From assembly GCA_029207755.1 (NCBI GenBank), contig JARCOQ010000017.1:3484945-3548944 (forward strand): 64,000 nucleotides of DNA, written 5' to 3'. Position 1 is the first letter of the stretch, and every line of letters begins with the position of its first letter. Both the position numbers and the translations under genes were made by a program. The notes beneath the pieces were generated by a model that saw only the letters and a program-made list of their open reading frames with translations, did not search any database and had not been told where the DNA came from. Positions 22,301-32,225 of this stretch are shown piece after piece. This stretch comes from Chamaea fasciata (Eukaryota; Chordata; Aves; Passeriformes; Sylviidae).

Positions 22301-25300
22301 GACAAAGGATATGGTGTTGCTGCCTTTGAAATCCACAGAATTACAGCTTTAGGGTATTTTTTTTTTTTAGTAACTTTCCCTCTGTGCTTCATCCTTACTC
22401 TGTGAACTGATTTGGCCCCAGAAAATGGTGCCAGCCCAGTTTTCAGCAAAGTGGCAAAGACAGGCGTGCTGAGAGTACAACTCTTGATCACTCCATTTTT
22501 CCATGTCCCAAATCAGAAAAAGCATAGCTGGTGTCAAAAATAGTTCCTTCAGATAGGTAGATTCCAAACCACTTGGGTTATTTTTAACTTAAAAACAAAG
22601 CTGCAATTATTTCTACCTCTCATTTTTCCCCTTGATGTCTATGCCAAAAATATTACTGGCTTCCTCTTAGCTGAGTTTGCGCCCCTTAAATTCAACCAGC
22701 ACCAGACAGCTAATGCAGAGCATGGATGAGGCATGTGGTGGGACTTTTTTATCTAGACCTCTCCCTTGGCGTGCTGTATTTTACACCTACTGCATTGTAC
22801 AGGGTATTTTATGGTGAGGACTAGCAGGGATTGTCAGAGCTTTACAAGGCACTTATTAAAGGCTGCCATTATCCAGGTTCTCTGGAGCACTCTGGAAATA
22901 CAAACACAGGCACAGCTTATTTCTGGAAGTCATGCTGCTCCCCTGGGGCTTGGCCTTGGGGTTGGAGCACCTCCTTTTACCTGCATAGCCCTAGCAGGGA
23001 ATCACTCCACACAGAGCTTGGCTCCTGCGGAGGTCCTTACCCCTTTAGGGACAGTAAAGCAATCAGAAGTAATTGCAGGGAATTGGGCAGCATTCCAAAG
23101 CAAGCCAAGGTTTAGGAGTGTGCTGGGATACAAATGTATGGAATCCTTAGGCTGGTCTGGCCAAGCCAAACTTCAGATCCCTCAGCACAAGTGAGTGTCC
23201 AACACCTCAGATTCCTGTGAAACCCATCTTGACTCACCCTTGTGCTGTGTGTGGTCCTCAGTGTAGCTGTGGCTACTGGAAAGCTTGCACAAAGTTTCCT
23301 TCCCCCAGGTCTTACAGCTTCAAGTTGTTAGTTCATGGGAGTTAAAAGTTGAAGCTTGATGTCTGGTGCCTTCGTGGTCCTTGTTTTGCCAGGAGGATCC
23401 TTCTGCAAGGAAACAGCTCTGGCTGCTTGACCATTTTGATTCTGTCCCCTCTTGCTTAGTTAAGTTTTTTGCTCAGTCAGTCAGGTGAGGGTCAGTCCAT
23501 TTTGCCACAGAAATCGGGAAACCGTGCGTGTTTTACACAAACATGAAGTACTCCAGTTTCCCCATGGGCCTGCCATACAGAGCATCTCACAGCAGTAATC
23601 TTTATTGCCCTCCGCCACTCTGCGTGCCCTGTACAAACTCGGCAGTTTCCCGTGTTGCAGATTACACAATCCCTGCAGGTTTCCAACCCCAGCAGCCCGT
23701 AAGCTCATTGTGACTTCCTGAATTAGCTGCCTCTTATCTTTCTTTCCTCCACCTCACATTGCCTTCTTGGTCTCCCTTTGATAATAGAGAAAGATACTAA
23801 TTTTGCAACAGCAGTTTGCTGGGTAAAGGAATACACAAAATGAAAGCACACAGAAAAATAAGTTGGACCCATACAGAAACTAATGGTTAGCCTGGCTGAC
23901 ACTGTTTAACTGTGCAGTGCCTGTGGTGGTGGCAGTTAAGCATTAACATGCTCCAGAGGCACCCCACAGGAGGTGTTGGCTGCAGAGGGATAAATGCAGA
24001 GCTGTGCCAGGGCCCAGCCCCTTCTCAGGTGTCACTTTGTGTTGGCAGTGCCTGGCCAGTGCCACCGAGGGCGTCCGGCTGGCCGCGCGCATCGTGGACA
24101 CGCCCTGCAACGAGATGAACACCGACAGCTTCCTGGAGGTTGGTGATGCACCTGATCAGGGACAATTGCTCTTTGGGAGCCTGGAGGGCAGTAATCAAAC
24201 CCAAGTGTTGCTGTCTGTCAGTGAAAGCTGTGCCAGCAGCGGGAGGAAAATCAAACCGGGGTGCTCAGGCTCTGCCTTTGGCCTTTCGTGTTTCGTAGAA
24301 CTGTGCAAAGCTGGAAGGAAGGAGGCAGAGTTTGCAGCTTGGAGTAGGGCACTGGGGAGCTGAGAAAGTGAGTTCTTCACTTGGTCATGGCACTGAATCC
24401 TTGTCTTAAACCTGCTGGTGACCAGAGTTACTGAAATTACGGGACGGTTGACATATTTCCAGATGAGCTTTATCATAAAGATCTGGAAAGCTGTTGAGAA
24501 TGAAATTATTCCTGTCCTATTACATCATGATCCAGTAGAGTGAACAGTTGTCCTTTACCTCAGAAGATTTCTTTTACTGGCAGAGCCTAAAGGTCAAATT
24601 TATATTTCATGCCATAGTAAGTCAAGGATGTGTCAGTGGAATTAGGCCATTGGAAAAGCAGCACCACTCCCAAAATTGTGAATGTTTGCATGTGTATGCA
24701 TGCCGAAATCACAAAACCCCCATAACTGGGTACCCATTTGTGTGGAAAGTCACAAATGTGTCCTGATGATTGACTGACAGTGTCCTTTTTTCTGAATTAT
24801 TAAGGAAATCAAAAAGGTTGGCAAGGATCTTGGGATTACTCCTACCATTATCCGAGATGAGGAGCTGAAAGAGAGAGGCTTTGGAGGTACATCTTGTTGA
24901 GTATTCTACTCTTTTCCTGGCAGATGACTGGAATGTTTTGCCATCTCCATTGTAATGTTTCATTTGCACGTTTTTGAAACTTTTTATTGCCCATAGTATT
25001 CCAAGAAAATACCCACAGGGGCTCCTCGTAGTCTTTGTTCCCCACAGGTTCAATTCTCTGTTTTCCAGGTATCTATGGAGTTGGAAAGGCAGCTCTGCAT
25101 CCTCCAGCCCTGGCAGTTCTCAGTCACACTCCAGATGGTGCCACACAGACCATTGCCTGGGTGGGCAAAGGTATTGTGTATGACACTGGAGGACTCAGCA
25201 TCAAGGGAAAGGTACAGAAGCACTTGTTCTGCTGCTGCCTTTGCTTACTCTCCTGTTTTCTGATGAAAGCAGTTCAGATAATGTCTGTAAGAAACAAAAG

Positions 25301-28300
25301 TACCTTTTTATTGAGTTAAATGCTTGATCTTTTGTCATCCGTAAGGGCACAAACTATCAGGGGAGAAGACCAAATGGGATCCAAGGACCACTACACAACA
25401 GCTCAATAGCAACATGATAATTTGCCCTGTAAATATTGCCTGCTGAAAGGCAGAAAGAAGAACAAAGATGTTTAATTTCTGGTTTCAAAGACAGAACCAG
25501 AACCCACTGCAGTTGGCCTCAGTGTGAAGCTTATAAACAACGTTTTTCGTTTTACCTTCCTAACAGTTTAGCAGCCCAGGTTTAATATTTTTCAGTTTCA
25601 AGACCAGATCCACCAATAAACAGAGGCTCATGTTCCTTGTCTGTGTTGTTGACAGCTGAGCACTGTCAAAACCACTCTCAGAAGCATCAGAAACACTGGC
25701 TGGTTCTAGCTGGCATTACTGTGAAATTCTCTTTCAAAGACAAAAAAAAAAAAAAAATTTCTATGGTTCTGTTTAAACAGACTACTATGCCTGGAATGAA
25801 ACGAGACTGTGGTGGAGCAGCTGCTATTTTGGGTGCCTTCAAAGCCACTGTAAAGCAAGTAAGTAAAATGTGTTAATTGATATCGTGTATCCCAGCACTG
25901 CCAAGGAGCTTGGATATATTCCCAGAGGCAGAAGCCTGTCTAATCCTGAAGTTCTGACCTGCCTCTGCTCTTAGTGAGCTTGAGCCACTCTGCTCTTTCT
26001 CCTATTCCAGGAAAATATTTCACATCTCTACTGGGATCTTGAGAATTGTGAGAAATTCCTTGAGTGCTGACTTTTTTTTTTTTTTTTTAAGGATCTTCCT
26101 TGAATTTCAGAGTTTGTTCTGTGGACTGAGTGGTTTCTAGTTCCTTGAATCAGGTCTATACTTGAGTTATCCAGTGCTGATTTTGTTTAAGCTGTGGGAT
26201 TTGGGGCAGCTGTTGTCACCTTAGCAAAGAAGGGGATGAGTGACTCTGGGATATGAAGTCTTTCTGTATTCCAAATCCTGTGCCAGGTCTAATATTAACC
26301 TGGTGGGGAAATAGCAGCTCTAGTGTCATCAGGAGCTGCTTGTTGGTTTGCTTCTGTGGTCAGAAAGTAGTGGGGGAGCTGAGAAGAAGCCAGGTATTGA
26401 AATACGAAGAATTCCAAATATTCCTATTGCACTTTAACTATGCAAACTGGGGAAAGGTGGCTGCTGCCAGTAAAACGCTGCCCTCTCCACAAATCCAGTG
26501 ACTGAGTCTTGCTGACAGAGCAGCTATTGCCTCCAAGGAGTATCTAAAGTTCAAAAAATATTTACTGCTGCAGATTAATGCATAGATCTGATGGATGCTT
26601 TGTCCAGGGGCTGATCAGTGCCAAACTCCCATTTCTCAATAGTCTAGCTCTGTGCCTTGGCCCTAACAGCATGTTTGATGTGGAAAGATTGTAAACTTCA
26701 CAGTTATCTGCTGAGAATTAAAATTGAAAACAGATTTGTGAGCTGCATCTCAGGCAGAAGAGCTACCTTGCATAACTAAATCCCTCAGAAAGTTTTGTCA
26801 GAGGTCTGCAAGGGACAAGAGCTGGACTGTGCTGCTTTGGGAGACTTTGGGATCACCATGGATGGGGAACATCCTTTCAGTGGTTCGGTCCTTGTTCCCA
26901 GAGTAGTTTCGTGTGTGACTGTCTGCACGGGGAGAAGTTCCATCCACAGCCCCAGTAGATGTGAGCACAAGTGATCTGTCAGTCCAAACACAGTTACTGC
27001 AACCGTGAATAAACTGCCAGAGATGTGTTTGGACAAACTGAGTCTGGAGAAATCTTTATATGCCTTTATGTGTAAAAATGAACGAATGAACTCACTGCTT
27101 AATTTTACAGTCTTGTGTGAGAAGACCTGTAAATCACATCCCTGCAGAAAATGTGTTCAGAGGGGCAGTGGGAAAAATCTGTTGTTACTGTTTCAAGGCT
27201 TTTTTTTTTTTTTTTAAATCCTTCTAAGAATAAAAGAAAGGTGGAAGAGGTTTCAGTGAGCTATGCTTTGTCACAGAGACTGAAGTGGGAAATGTGCGAT
27301 GGATAGAAAGCTCAGTGGGAAGAGGGGCAGAGGTTATTTTCCGTCTTCATAAAATATCTGCCTGCATGCTGCTCAACATTTACACAACACGATTTTAAAA
27401 GGCTTTGGAGGGCAAAATTTAAAAAGTTATTTTTTCCTAGAAAGATGCATTTCCTCCACTGTGAGCTTTCCAACAGAAAGGAGAAGAGAAAAAACATTGA
27501 CTTAAATTTTTGATTTCTTTCTTGTTAACACGATCCTGCATGTTAGCATAGTGAATCCTGCTGTTGAAGAGCTGCAAGGCAGAATGAGGTTCAGAAAAAG
27601 GCAACTGATACTGGAAATAGATTTTCACTTTCTGACAGTAGATTAACAACATGTGTCTCTTGGAGGAGAAGAATCCAGTGCAGTGCAGTGAGACTGTGAA
27701 TAGTTGGGTCATGGAGGGAAGGTCCATCTCCAGCAATGCTGTTTGCCCACCAGCTGGGCTAGAAACTGGAATTCCTTTCTGCCTTCTAAATGCTGCCTGT
27801 TATTTTGAAAGGTTTTGATTGATGCCTTTGCCCTTTAGACTTCGGAATATCAGCTGATTCAGCAAACCCAGATTTCTTCAGCCGCAGACTTTTGTCAAGA
27901 GATTAAGACTGGCCCAGGTTTTCCCCCAGAATTTGATGTTGTTAAGGTTAACTATCCCAGTTAAGGAGGAACAATGTTTTCATTTGTTAAATGCCGCTGA
28001 CTCCCTGTGCGTTCCTAGAATCCCTCCACACAATACAGCTGCTGTATAAATAACAGAATCATCATCCATTTTGAAATACCATCCATAACCACATAAGCAC
28101 TTGACTTTAAAGCAAAATTAAAACATTATGAGATAAACCAGAATAGATGAGGCTAAGGAAAAAACAAAAATCCCAGGTTAAAAATGCTGTGTGCCTCCCA
28201 GCAAAAATGACACATTTTTAAAAACCCAACTAACACCCACCCACCTGTGCAAAAAACCCCACCAGATTTCCTTTGAAAAATGTAGCATTGCTGTCAAGAA

Positions 28301-31300
28301 ATCGTAATCCCTCACTGATTCCAGTCCCAATAAATCAGCTTGATGTGAATCAAAAGCCATTTCTCCCCTCTGGTTGTTACAGGGGTTTAAGGACAATCTT
28401 CATGCTGTTTTTTGTCTGGCTGAGAACGCAGTGGGACCGCGTGCAACGAGACCTGATGACATTCATGTTCTTTACTCTGGAAAGTAAGATTGTATCTATC
28501 CCTTTCCCATAAACAGAACAAATACAATTTTTCTGTTAATCTGAGAGCCGTGCAGATTGTGAAGCTGTCCCTAAATCAGCCTCCCTAAATACTGATAATT
28601 GCATTTCAGACATCCATAGGAATGAGTTTTAAGCGTGCTTAGATTTTCCTGTGGGGTATGTAAATACACATCAAAATACATGTATATCATGAGCTGCACT
28701 TCCCTTAAAGCACTCAGTTTTTGTAGTAGAACCAGTTTTCTGTGTCCATCTGCAGCTGCACCATGTGGCAAAGCAGCAAAGACAGGCCACCAATGGATCA
28801 GAATCTCTTTTAAGGACAGATGTTACTTCTTTGGCAGTAATTTGTAGAATCCCAGCTAGGTTCTGGGACATTAAGATAGATATATATGTATAATGCAATA
28901 AGATGTATTACTTGTTTCTGATAAAAAATGCAGGCTCAACATGCAGAGCCTGCCACGAGGGCAGTGCTGTCATTTCCCTTTTCCTTGTGTGCTCTGTCTG
29001 GGTCACTGGAGCTGGGGAACAGCAGCCCTACAGACTTGCAGAGTCAAATGAGAGAAGCATATGAGGTCTGAGGCTGCTCTCTGAAGGGTTCTAATCCAGA
29101 CAGGTGAGTCCTGATTCCATCCTGGGGCACTCCAGTGTGACATGGCCTCTCTTCCTCCCAGAACTGTGGAAATCAATAACACTGATGCAGAAGGTCGCCT
29201 GATCCTGGCTGATGGAGTCGCTTACGCCTGCAAAGACCTTGGAGCTGATATCATTCTGGACATGGCCACTCTTACTGGAGCTCAGGTACAACATTTTACA
29301 GTTATAACTCAGTTTCTTTTCTGGTCTTTGTGCAGCTTTTTTGCTTTTGCATATTTAAGTTAAAAGGGGTGTTCTGGTGACAGCAGCAGCTGATGTAAGC
29401 GGGCCAGCGCTCCATGTTTGCAATTCAATTTATAATTACTGGAGCTGATTTGTTAGTAGTGATCAGGATTTTCTTGTCCATGAAATGGCATACACAGGGT
29501 GGTACGAGGGTACAAATTTAACACCATTATTTTCTAGCACCTGTTCCTGTTTTATACAAGGTTATGTTGATGAGCAGTGGTGGAAGATGACTTCTTCCTG
29601 ATTTTGTCCTTTACCTCACCAGGGAATTGCTACAGGAAAATACCATGCTGCTGTCCTTACCAATAATGAAGAGTGGGAAAAGGCTTGTGTTAAAGCTGGC
29701 AGGAACTGTGGAGACCTGGTGCATCCTCTGGTGTACTGCCCTGAGCTGCACTTCAGTGAATTTACCTCTGCTGTAGCTGATATGAAGAACTCTGTAGCAG
29801 TAAGATTTATTTTTTCTTACTTACATAAAAATGGGGGTTTTCTAGACAGTGAGCTGGCCTGCTGAAAGCTCTTCATGGGAGCACCTTTTAGAAATGGCCC
29901 ATATTGTCCTTCGGGGTCTTTCACCTGGGGCTCTGCAGGCTCTCAGTTTTAAACAGGATGATCTGCTGCAAAGGTATTTTTGGGCTGCTTGCCTTTTAAA
30001 CATGGCCCTAAATGAATGCTGAATTCCTGGATGGAGACCTTTTGGGAAATCAAGATGGGCATTCCTCAGATCATACATCACCAGCAGAGAAAGTATCTGG
30101 GAGTGCAGAAATCAGGAAACTGAGGATGGAATTGCTGCAGCTGCTTTTGCTGCATTTGAGAGTTGCAGTGTGCAGTGGGGTTCCAAAAGCACTGCAGACA
30201 GGAGTGTGGGCAGGAGAGGAATTGAGCTGGGCCACACTGCTGCTAGGGACTAAGTCAAGGATTTACAGAAAAGTTGGTTTGTAAGATTGTTTTGGGCCAT
30301 TTGTGGAACTGTCTTCCCTCTAGGCAGAATGAACCATTTACATTTTCTTTGCTTGCGAGACCAACTCTTATTTTCGTCGACAAATGAATTTTTATTTACT
30401 CAACAACTCTTTTATTTTTACTGCTCCCACAGGACCGAGACAATACCCCAAGCTCCTGTGCTGGGCTCTTCATTGCCTCTCACATCGGCTTCGACTGGCC
30501 TGGGGTGTGGGTGCACGTCGACATCGCTGCCCCCGTGCATGCTGTGAGTGTTCCTGCCCCTCCCTGGGCACACAGGCTGGGGAAACACACCTGCTGCTGC
30601 CTGCAGCAGCTCTGGGGTTGTGTCCATCCAGTTCAGAGTGACAGAAATAGGTGGGGAAGGCTCCTTTAGAAAAGCACTGACTCGTCTCTCCTGCGAGTTT
30701 CTTGGTTTGGTGGTTTCATCTGTTCGTATTTTTCGTGTTGGTTTGAAAATATTCTAACAGCCACTTTAATCAGTGACATCTTTATCATTGTGAGCATTGA
30801 CAACTTGCCTGGTCTCTGTTCATGGCAATAATCCCAGCCTTCCATTTTCAACCATGTTGTTTTAAGATGATTGACCAGAACTGATCATCCTTCCAAAAAT
30901 ACGTTCCCTCTTGGAGATTTCCTCTCCTCCCTTTGATGGAACTTGTGTATATTCTTTTGTTTTTTTCCTAAAAACCAAGCCAATTCACTCCACTTGCTTC
31001 TTTTTTTTTTTTTTTAACCCCAGTTTATTCAGCTCATATTCCAAATCCATGCTCAGGCCGGGTGGGAGATCCCCTGCCCTGAACGACGCTGGCCTCTCTC
31101 CACCCACAAGTCAGTGGGAGCTCTGTTCTCATGTGTTGGCTTAATCCAGCTGGCACAGATTCCAGTGGCAGCGAGGATTCAGCAGCACAGAGCCGGGCTT
31201 GGCTGTGGCTGCTGACCACCACAGCTCTCGTTGGATGAGCAGCCAAATCAAAACCTCCCCAAATCCTACAAGTGTGAACTGAGCGGTTTTGGTTTGTTCC

Positions 31301-31461
31301 AGGGCGAGCGAGCTACTGGCTATGGCGTGGCTTTGTTGCTGTCCCTGTTTGGAGGGGCCTCTGAAGACCCTTTGCTGAACCTGGTGTCTCCCCTGGGGTG
31401 CAATGGGGACTCTCCCCCTGAAGAGATGGAGAGGGACTCCAAGAGACGGCGCCTGGTTTGA
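18932..31461 (+). CDS. NPEPL1: Probable aminopeptidase NPEPL1 (M17 family), 12 coding exons
   Basis: NPEPL1 is an M17 leucyl-aminopeptidase-like metalloprotease expected to remove N-terminal residues from peptides; its physiological substrate is poorly known. Coding exons: 18932-19081, 19921-20106, 21316-21486, 24049-24138, 24805-24886, 25069-25211, 25781-25858, 28383-28483, 29162-29285, 29623-29799, 30433-30543 and 31303-31461. All junctions are GT-AG and the phases join to 523 aa, the length I recall for human. The N-terminal domain covers about 1-200 and the catalytic domain the rest. Di-zinc and catalytic residues are intact: Lys260, Asp265 and Lys272 ([15 protein letters not shown]), Asp283 (MKRDCGGAA), Asp342, Glu344 and Arg346 (NTDAEGRL). 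Each is offset by ten from bovine LAP numbering. The C-terminus DSKRRRLV is basic and could be a nuclear signal. In human, read-through transcripts from STX16 into NPEPL1 are known. Confidence 0.97.
19921..20106 (+). CDS. NPEPL1: NPEPL1 coding exon 2
   Basis: 62 codons, [13 protein letters not shown] to GGVNRCIL, acceptor tctccgcag, donor gtaagt, phase 0. Confidence 0.97.
20953..20996. repeat. Perfect inverted repeat, 18-bp arms, 8-nt loop
   Basis: Left arm 20953-20970 (gtgtaggctaacctgtgt) and right arm 20979-20996 are exact reverse complements around the spacer tatttatt. AT-rich imperfect palindromes (ataattacactggtataatt) follow to about 21040. It could be the remnant of a DNA-transposon terminus, a fold-back hairpin or a cruciform site; no function is evident. 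Confidence 0.93.
21316..21486 (+). CDS. NPEPL1: NPEPL1 coding exon 3
   Basis: 57 codons, [20 protein letters not shown] to GPMEVATLK, acceptor ttgttgcag, donor gtaaga, phase 0. Confidence 0.97.
24049..24138 (+). CDS. NPEPL1: NPEPL1 coding exon 4
   Basis: 30 codons, [19 protein letters not shown] to NTDSFLE. The RxVDTPxNEM block is the start of the M17 catalytic domain. Acceptor gttggcag, donor gttggt (a weaker donor), phase 0. Confidence 0.96.
24805..24886 (+). CDS. NPEPL1: NPEPL1 coding exon 5
   Basis: [20 protein letters not shown] to the first base of the second Gly of GFGG; acceptor attattaag, donor gtacat, ends in phase 1. Confidence 0.96.
25069..25211 (+). CDS. NPEPL1: NPEPL1 coding exon 6, metal-binding segment
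   Basis: Encodes [15 protein letters not shown] to GGLSIKGK with Lys260, Asp265 and Lys272. Acceptor ttttccag, donor gtacag. An alternative AG 21 nt upstream (25047) would add seven residues in frame. Confidence 0.96.
25781..25858 (+). CDS. NPEPL1: NPEPL1 coding exon 7
   Basis: 26 codons, [20 protein letters not shown] to ATVKQ, with metal ligand Asp283. Acceptor tttaaacag preceded by a 15-A tract, donor gtaagt. Confidence 0.97.
28383..28483 (+). CDS. NPEPL1: NPEPL1 coding exon 8
   Basis: [20 protein letters not shown] to HVLYSG plus two bases of Lys, acceptor gttacag, donor gtaaga, ends in phase 2. Confidence 0.96.
28898..28928 (+). repeat. 31-bp exact repeat, copy 1 (NPEPL1 intron 8)
   Basis: Starts ataagatgtattacttg and ends with six A. 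The same 31 bases occur at 31584-31614 in the NPEPL1 3' UTR, and the flanks differ completely. Confidence 0.9.
29162..29285 (+). CDS. NPEPL1: NPEPL1 coding exon 9, NTDAEGRL signature
   Basis: Completes Lys334 and encodes [18 protein letters not shown] to TLTGAQ. It carries the M17 signature with Asp342, Glu344 and Arg346. Acceptor cctcccag, donor gtacaa. Confidence 0.97.
29623..29799 (+). CDS. NPEPL1: NPEPL1 coding exon 10
   Basis: 59 codons, [18 protein letters not shown] to MKNSVA, acceptor ctcaccag, donor gtaaga, phase 0. Confidence 0.97.
30433..30543 (+). CDS. NPEPL1: NPEPL1 coding exon 11
   Basis: 37 codons, [20 protein letters not shown] to IAAPVHA, acceptor tcccacag, donor gtgagt, phase 0. 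Confidence 0.97.
30544..31302. other. NPEPL1: NPEPL1 intron 11
   Basis: 0.76-kb intron with a T-run at about 31001-31014. Nothing else recognised. Confidence 0.6.
31303..31461 (+). CDS. NPEPL1: NPEPL1 coding exon 12 and stop
   Basis: 52 codons and [21 protein letters not shown] leads to a less conserved acidic stretch and a basic end DSKRRRLV. Confidence 0.96.
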   Translation, partial: GERATGYGVALLLSLFGGASEDPLLNLVSPLGCNGDSPPEEMERDSKRRRLV

Positions 31462-31583
31462 CGTGCCCCGCGCCTGCTCTGGGGTTACCTCACTTTGCAC
31501 TGATCTGTTCTCAAGCAATGAAATGTCACACGTCAGAAATCGCCCGTTTTCCTTTTTTTTTTTTTTTTTTTTTTACTATCATG

Positions 31584-31614
31584 ATAAGATGTATTACTTG
31601 TTTCTGATAAAAAA
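31584..31614 (+). repeat. 31-bp exact repeat, copy 2 (NPEPL1 3' UTR)
   Basis: Identical to 28898-28928. It lies ten bases after a 22-T run. Confidence 0.9.
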
Positions 31615-32200
31615 CAGCCTGATGTATTGTTTAGTTTGGGGGTTTTTTTTGGTTTTTTTTTTTAAATTATTGGTGCACACAGTTGCTGAACAATATCAGT
31701 GGTGCAGAGTCCAGGCTCAACTAACTGTATCAGGAAGAGGCCACGTCCTCCTTTGAGCTCCTCACAAAACCTAACTAAGTGCATTAATGCATGAGAAGCT
31801 CCCTCTAGTCTGAAGAAGCAACTGCAGCTATTGCTTACAAAGCCTTCTGAACTACTTATTATATGTGAGGTTTTATCAAACATTTCTGCAGGCCCCACTT
31901 CATCTCAGAGCACAGGACAAGGGAAAAAACTCTGTAGACTTGGCTTATTCAGAGACAATTTAGCTTCGCAGCAAAGGAGATGAGATGAGAAAAGGCCTAT
32001 AGTTTTAATAAGGTGCTGTTTCCGCATGTTTTAATGTTCTTCTGACCAGTAAAATCAGCAAGAAGGGTTCAGAACATATCTCTTAATGTAATTGTTTCAC
32101 ATACAAATTACGGAATGTATTCATGTTAAATGAGGAAAACAATAGAGGGACTGTGATTGAGTAAAATCGGTTTACAAAGCGGAGTGGCTTCTTGCCACTT

Positions 32201-32206
32201 AATAAA
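32201..32206 (+). promoter_or_regulatory. NPEPL1: Candidate polyadenylation signal of NPEPL1
   Basis: AATAAA in the context cttaataaatttatt, the first canonical signal after the stop codon. Confidence 0.55.
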
Positions 32207-32225
32207 TTTATTATTATTAAAGAAG

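Larger units (their letters stand above)
19082..24048. other. NPEPL1: NPEPL1 introns 1-3
   Basis: Introns 19082-19920, 20107-21315 and 21487-24048. The first 250 bp are CpG island. Intron 2 holds the perfect hairpin at 20953-20996. I recognise no transposon or RNA gene in the 2.6-kb intron 3. Confidence 0.6.
24139..30432. other. NPEPL1: NPEPL1 introns 4-10
   Basis: Introns 24139-24804, 24887-25068, 25212-25780, 25859-28382, 28484-29161, 29286-29622 and 29800-30432. Poly(T)/poly(A) runs occur at about 26072-26088, 27200-27215 and 25742-25757. The only other item seen is one copy of a 31-bp repeat at 28898-28928. Confidence 0.6.
31462..32225 (+). other. NPEPL1: NPEPL1 3' untranslated region
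   Basis: Begins after the TGA at 31459-31461. It contains a 22-T run at 31553-31574 and the second copy of the 31-bp repeat at 31584-31614. AATAAA at 32201-32206 is the most plausible polyadenylation signal, giving a UTR of about 0.75 kb. Confidence 0.6.
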
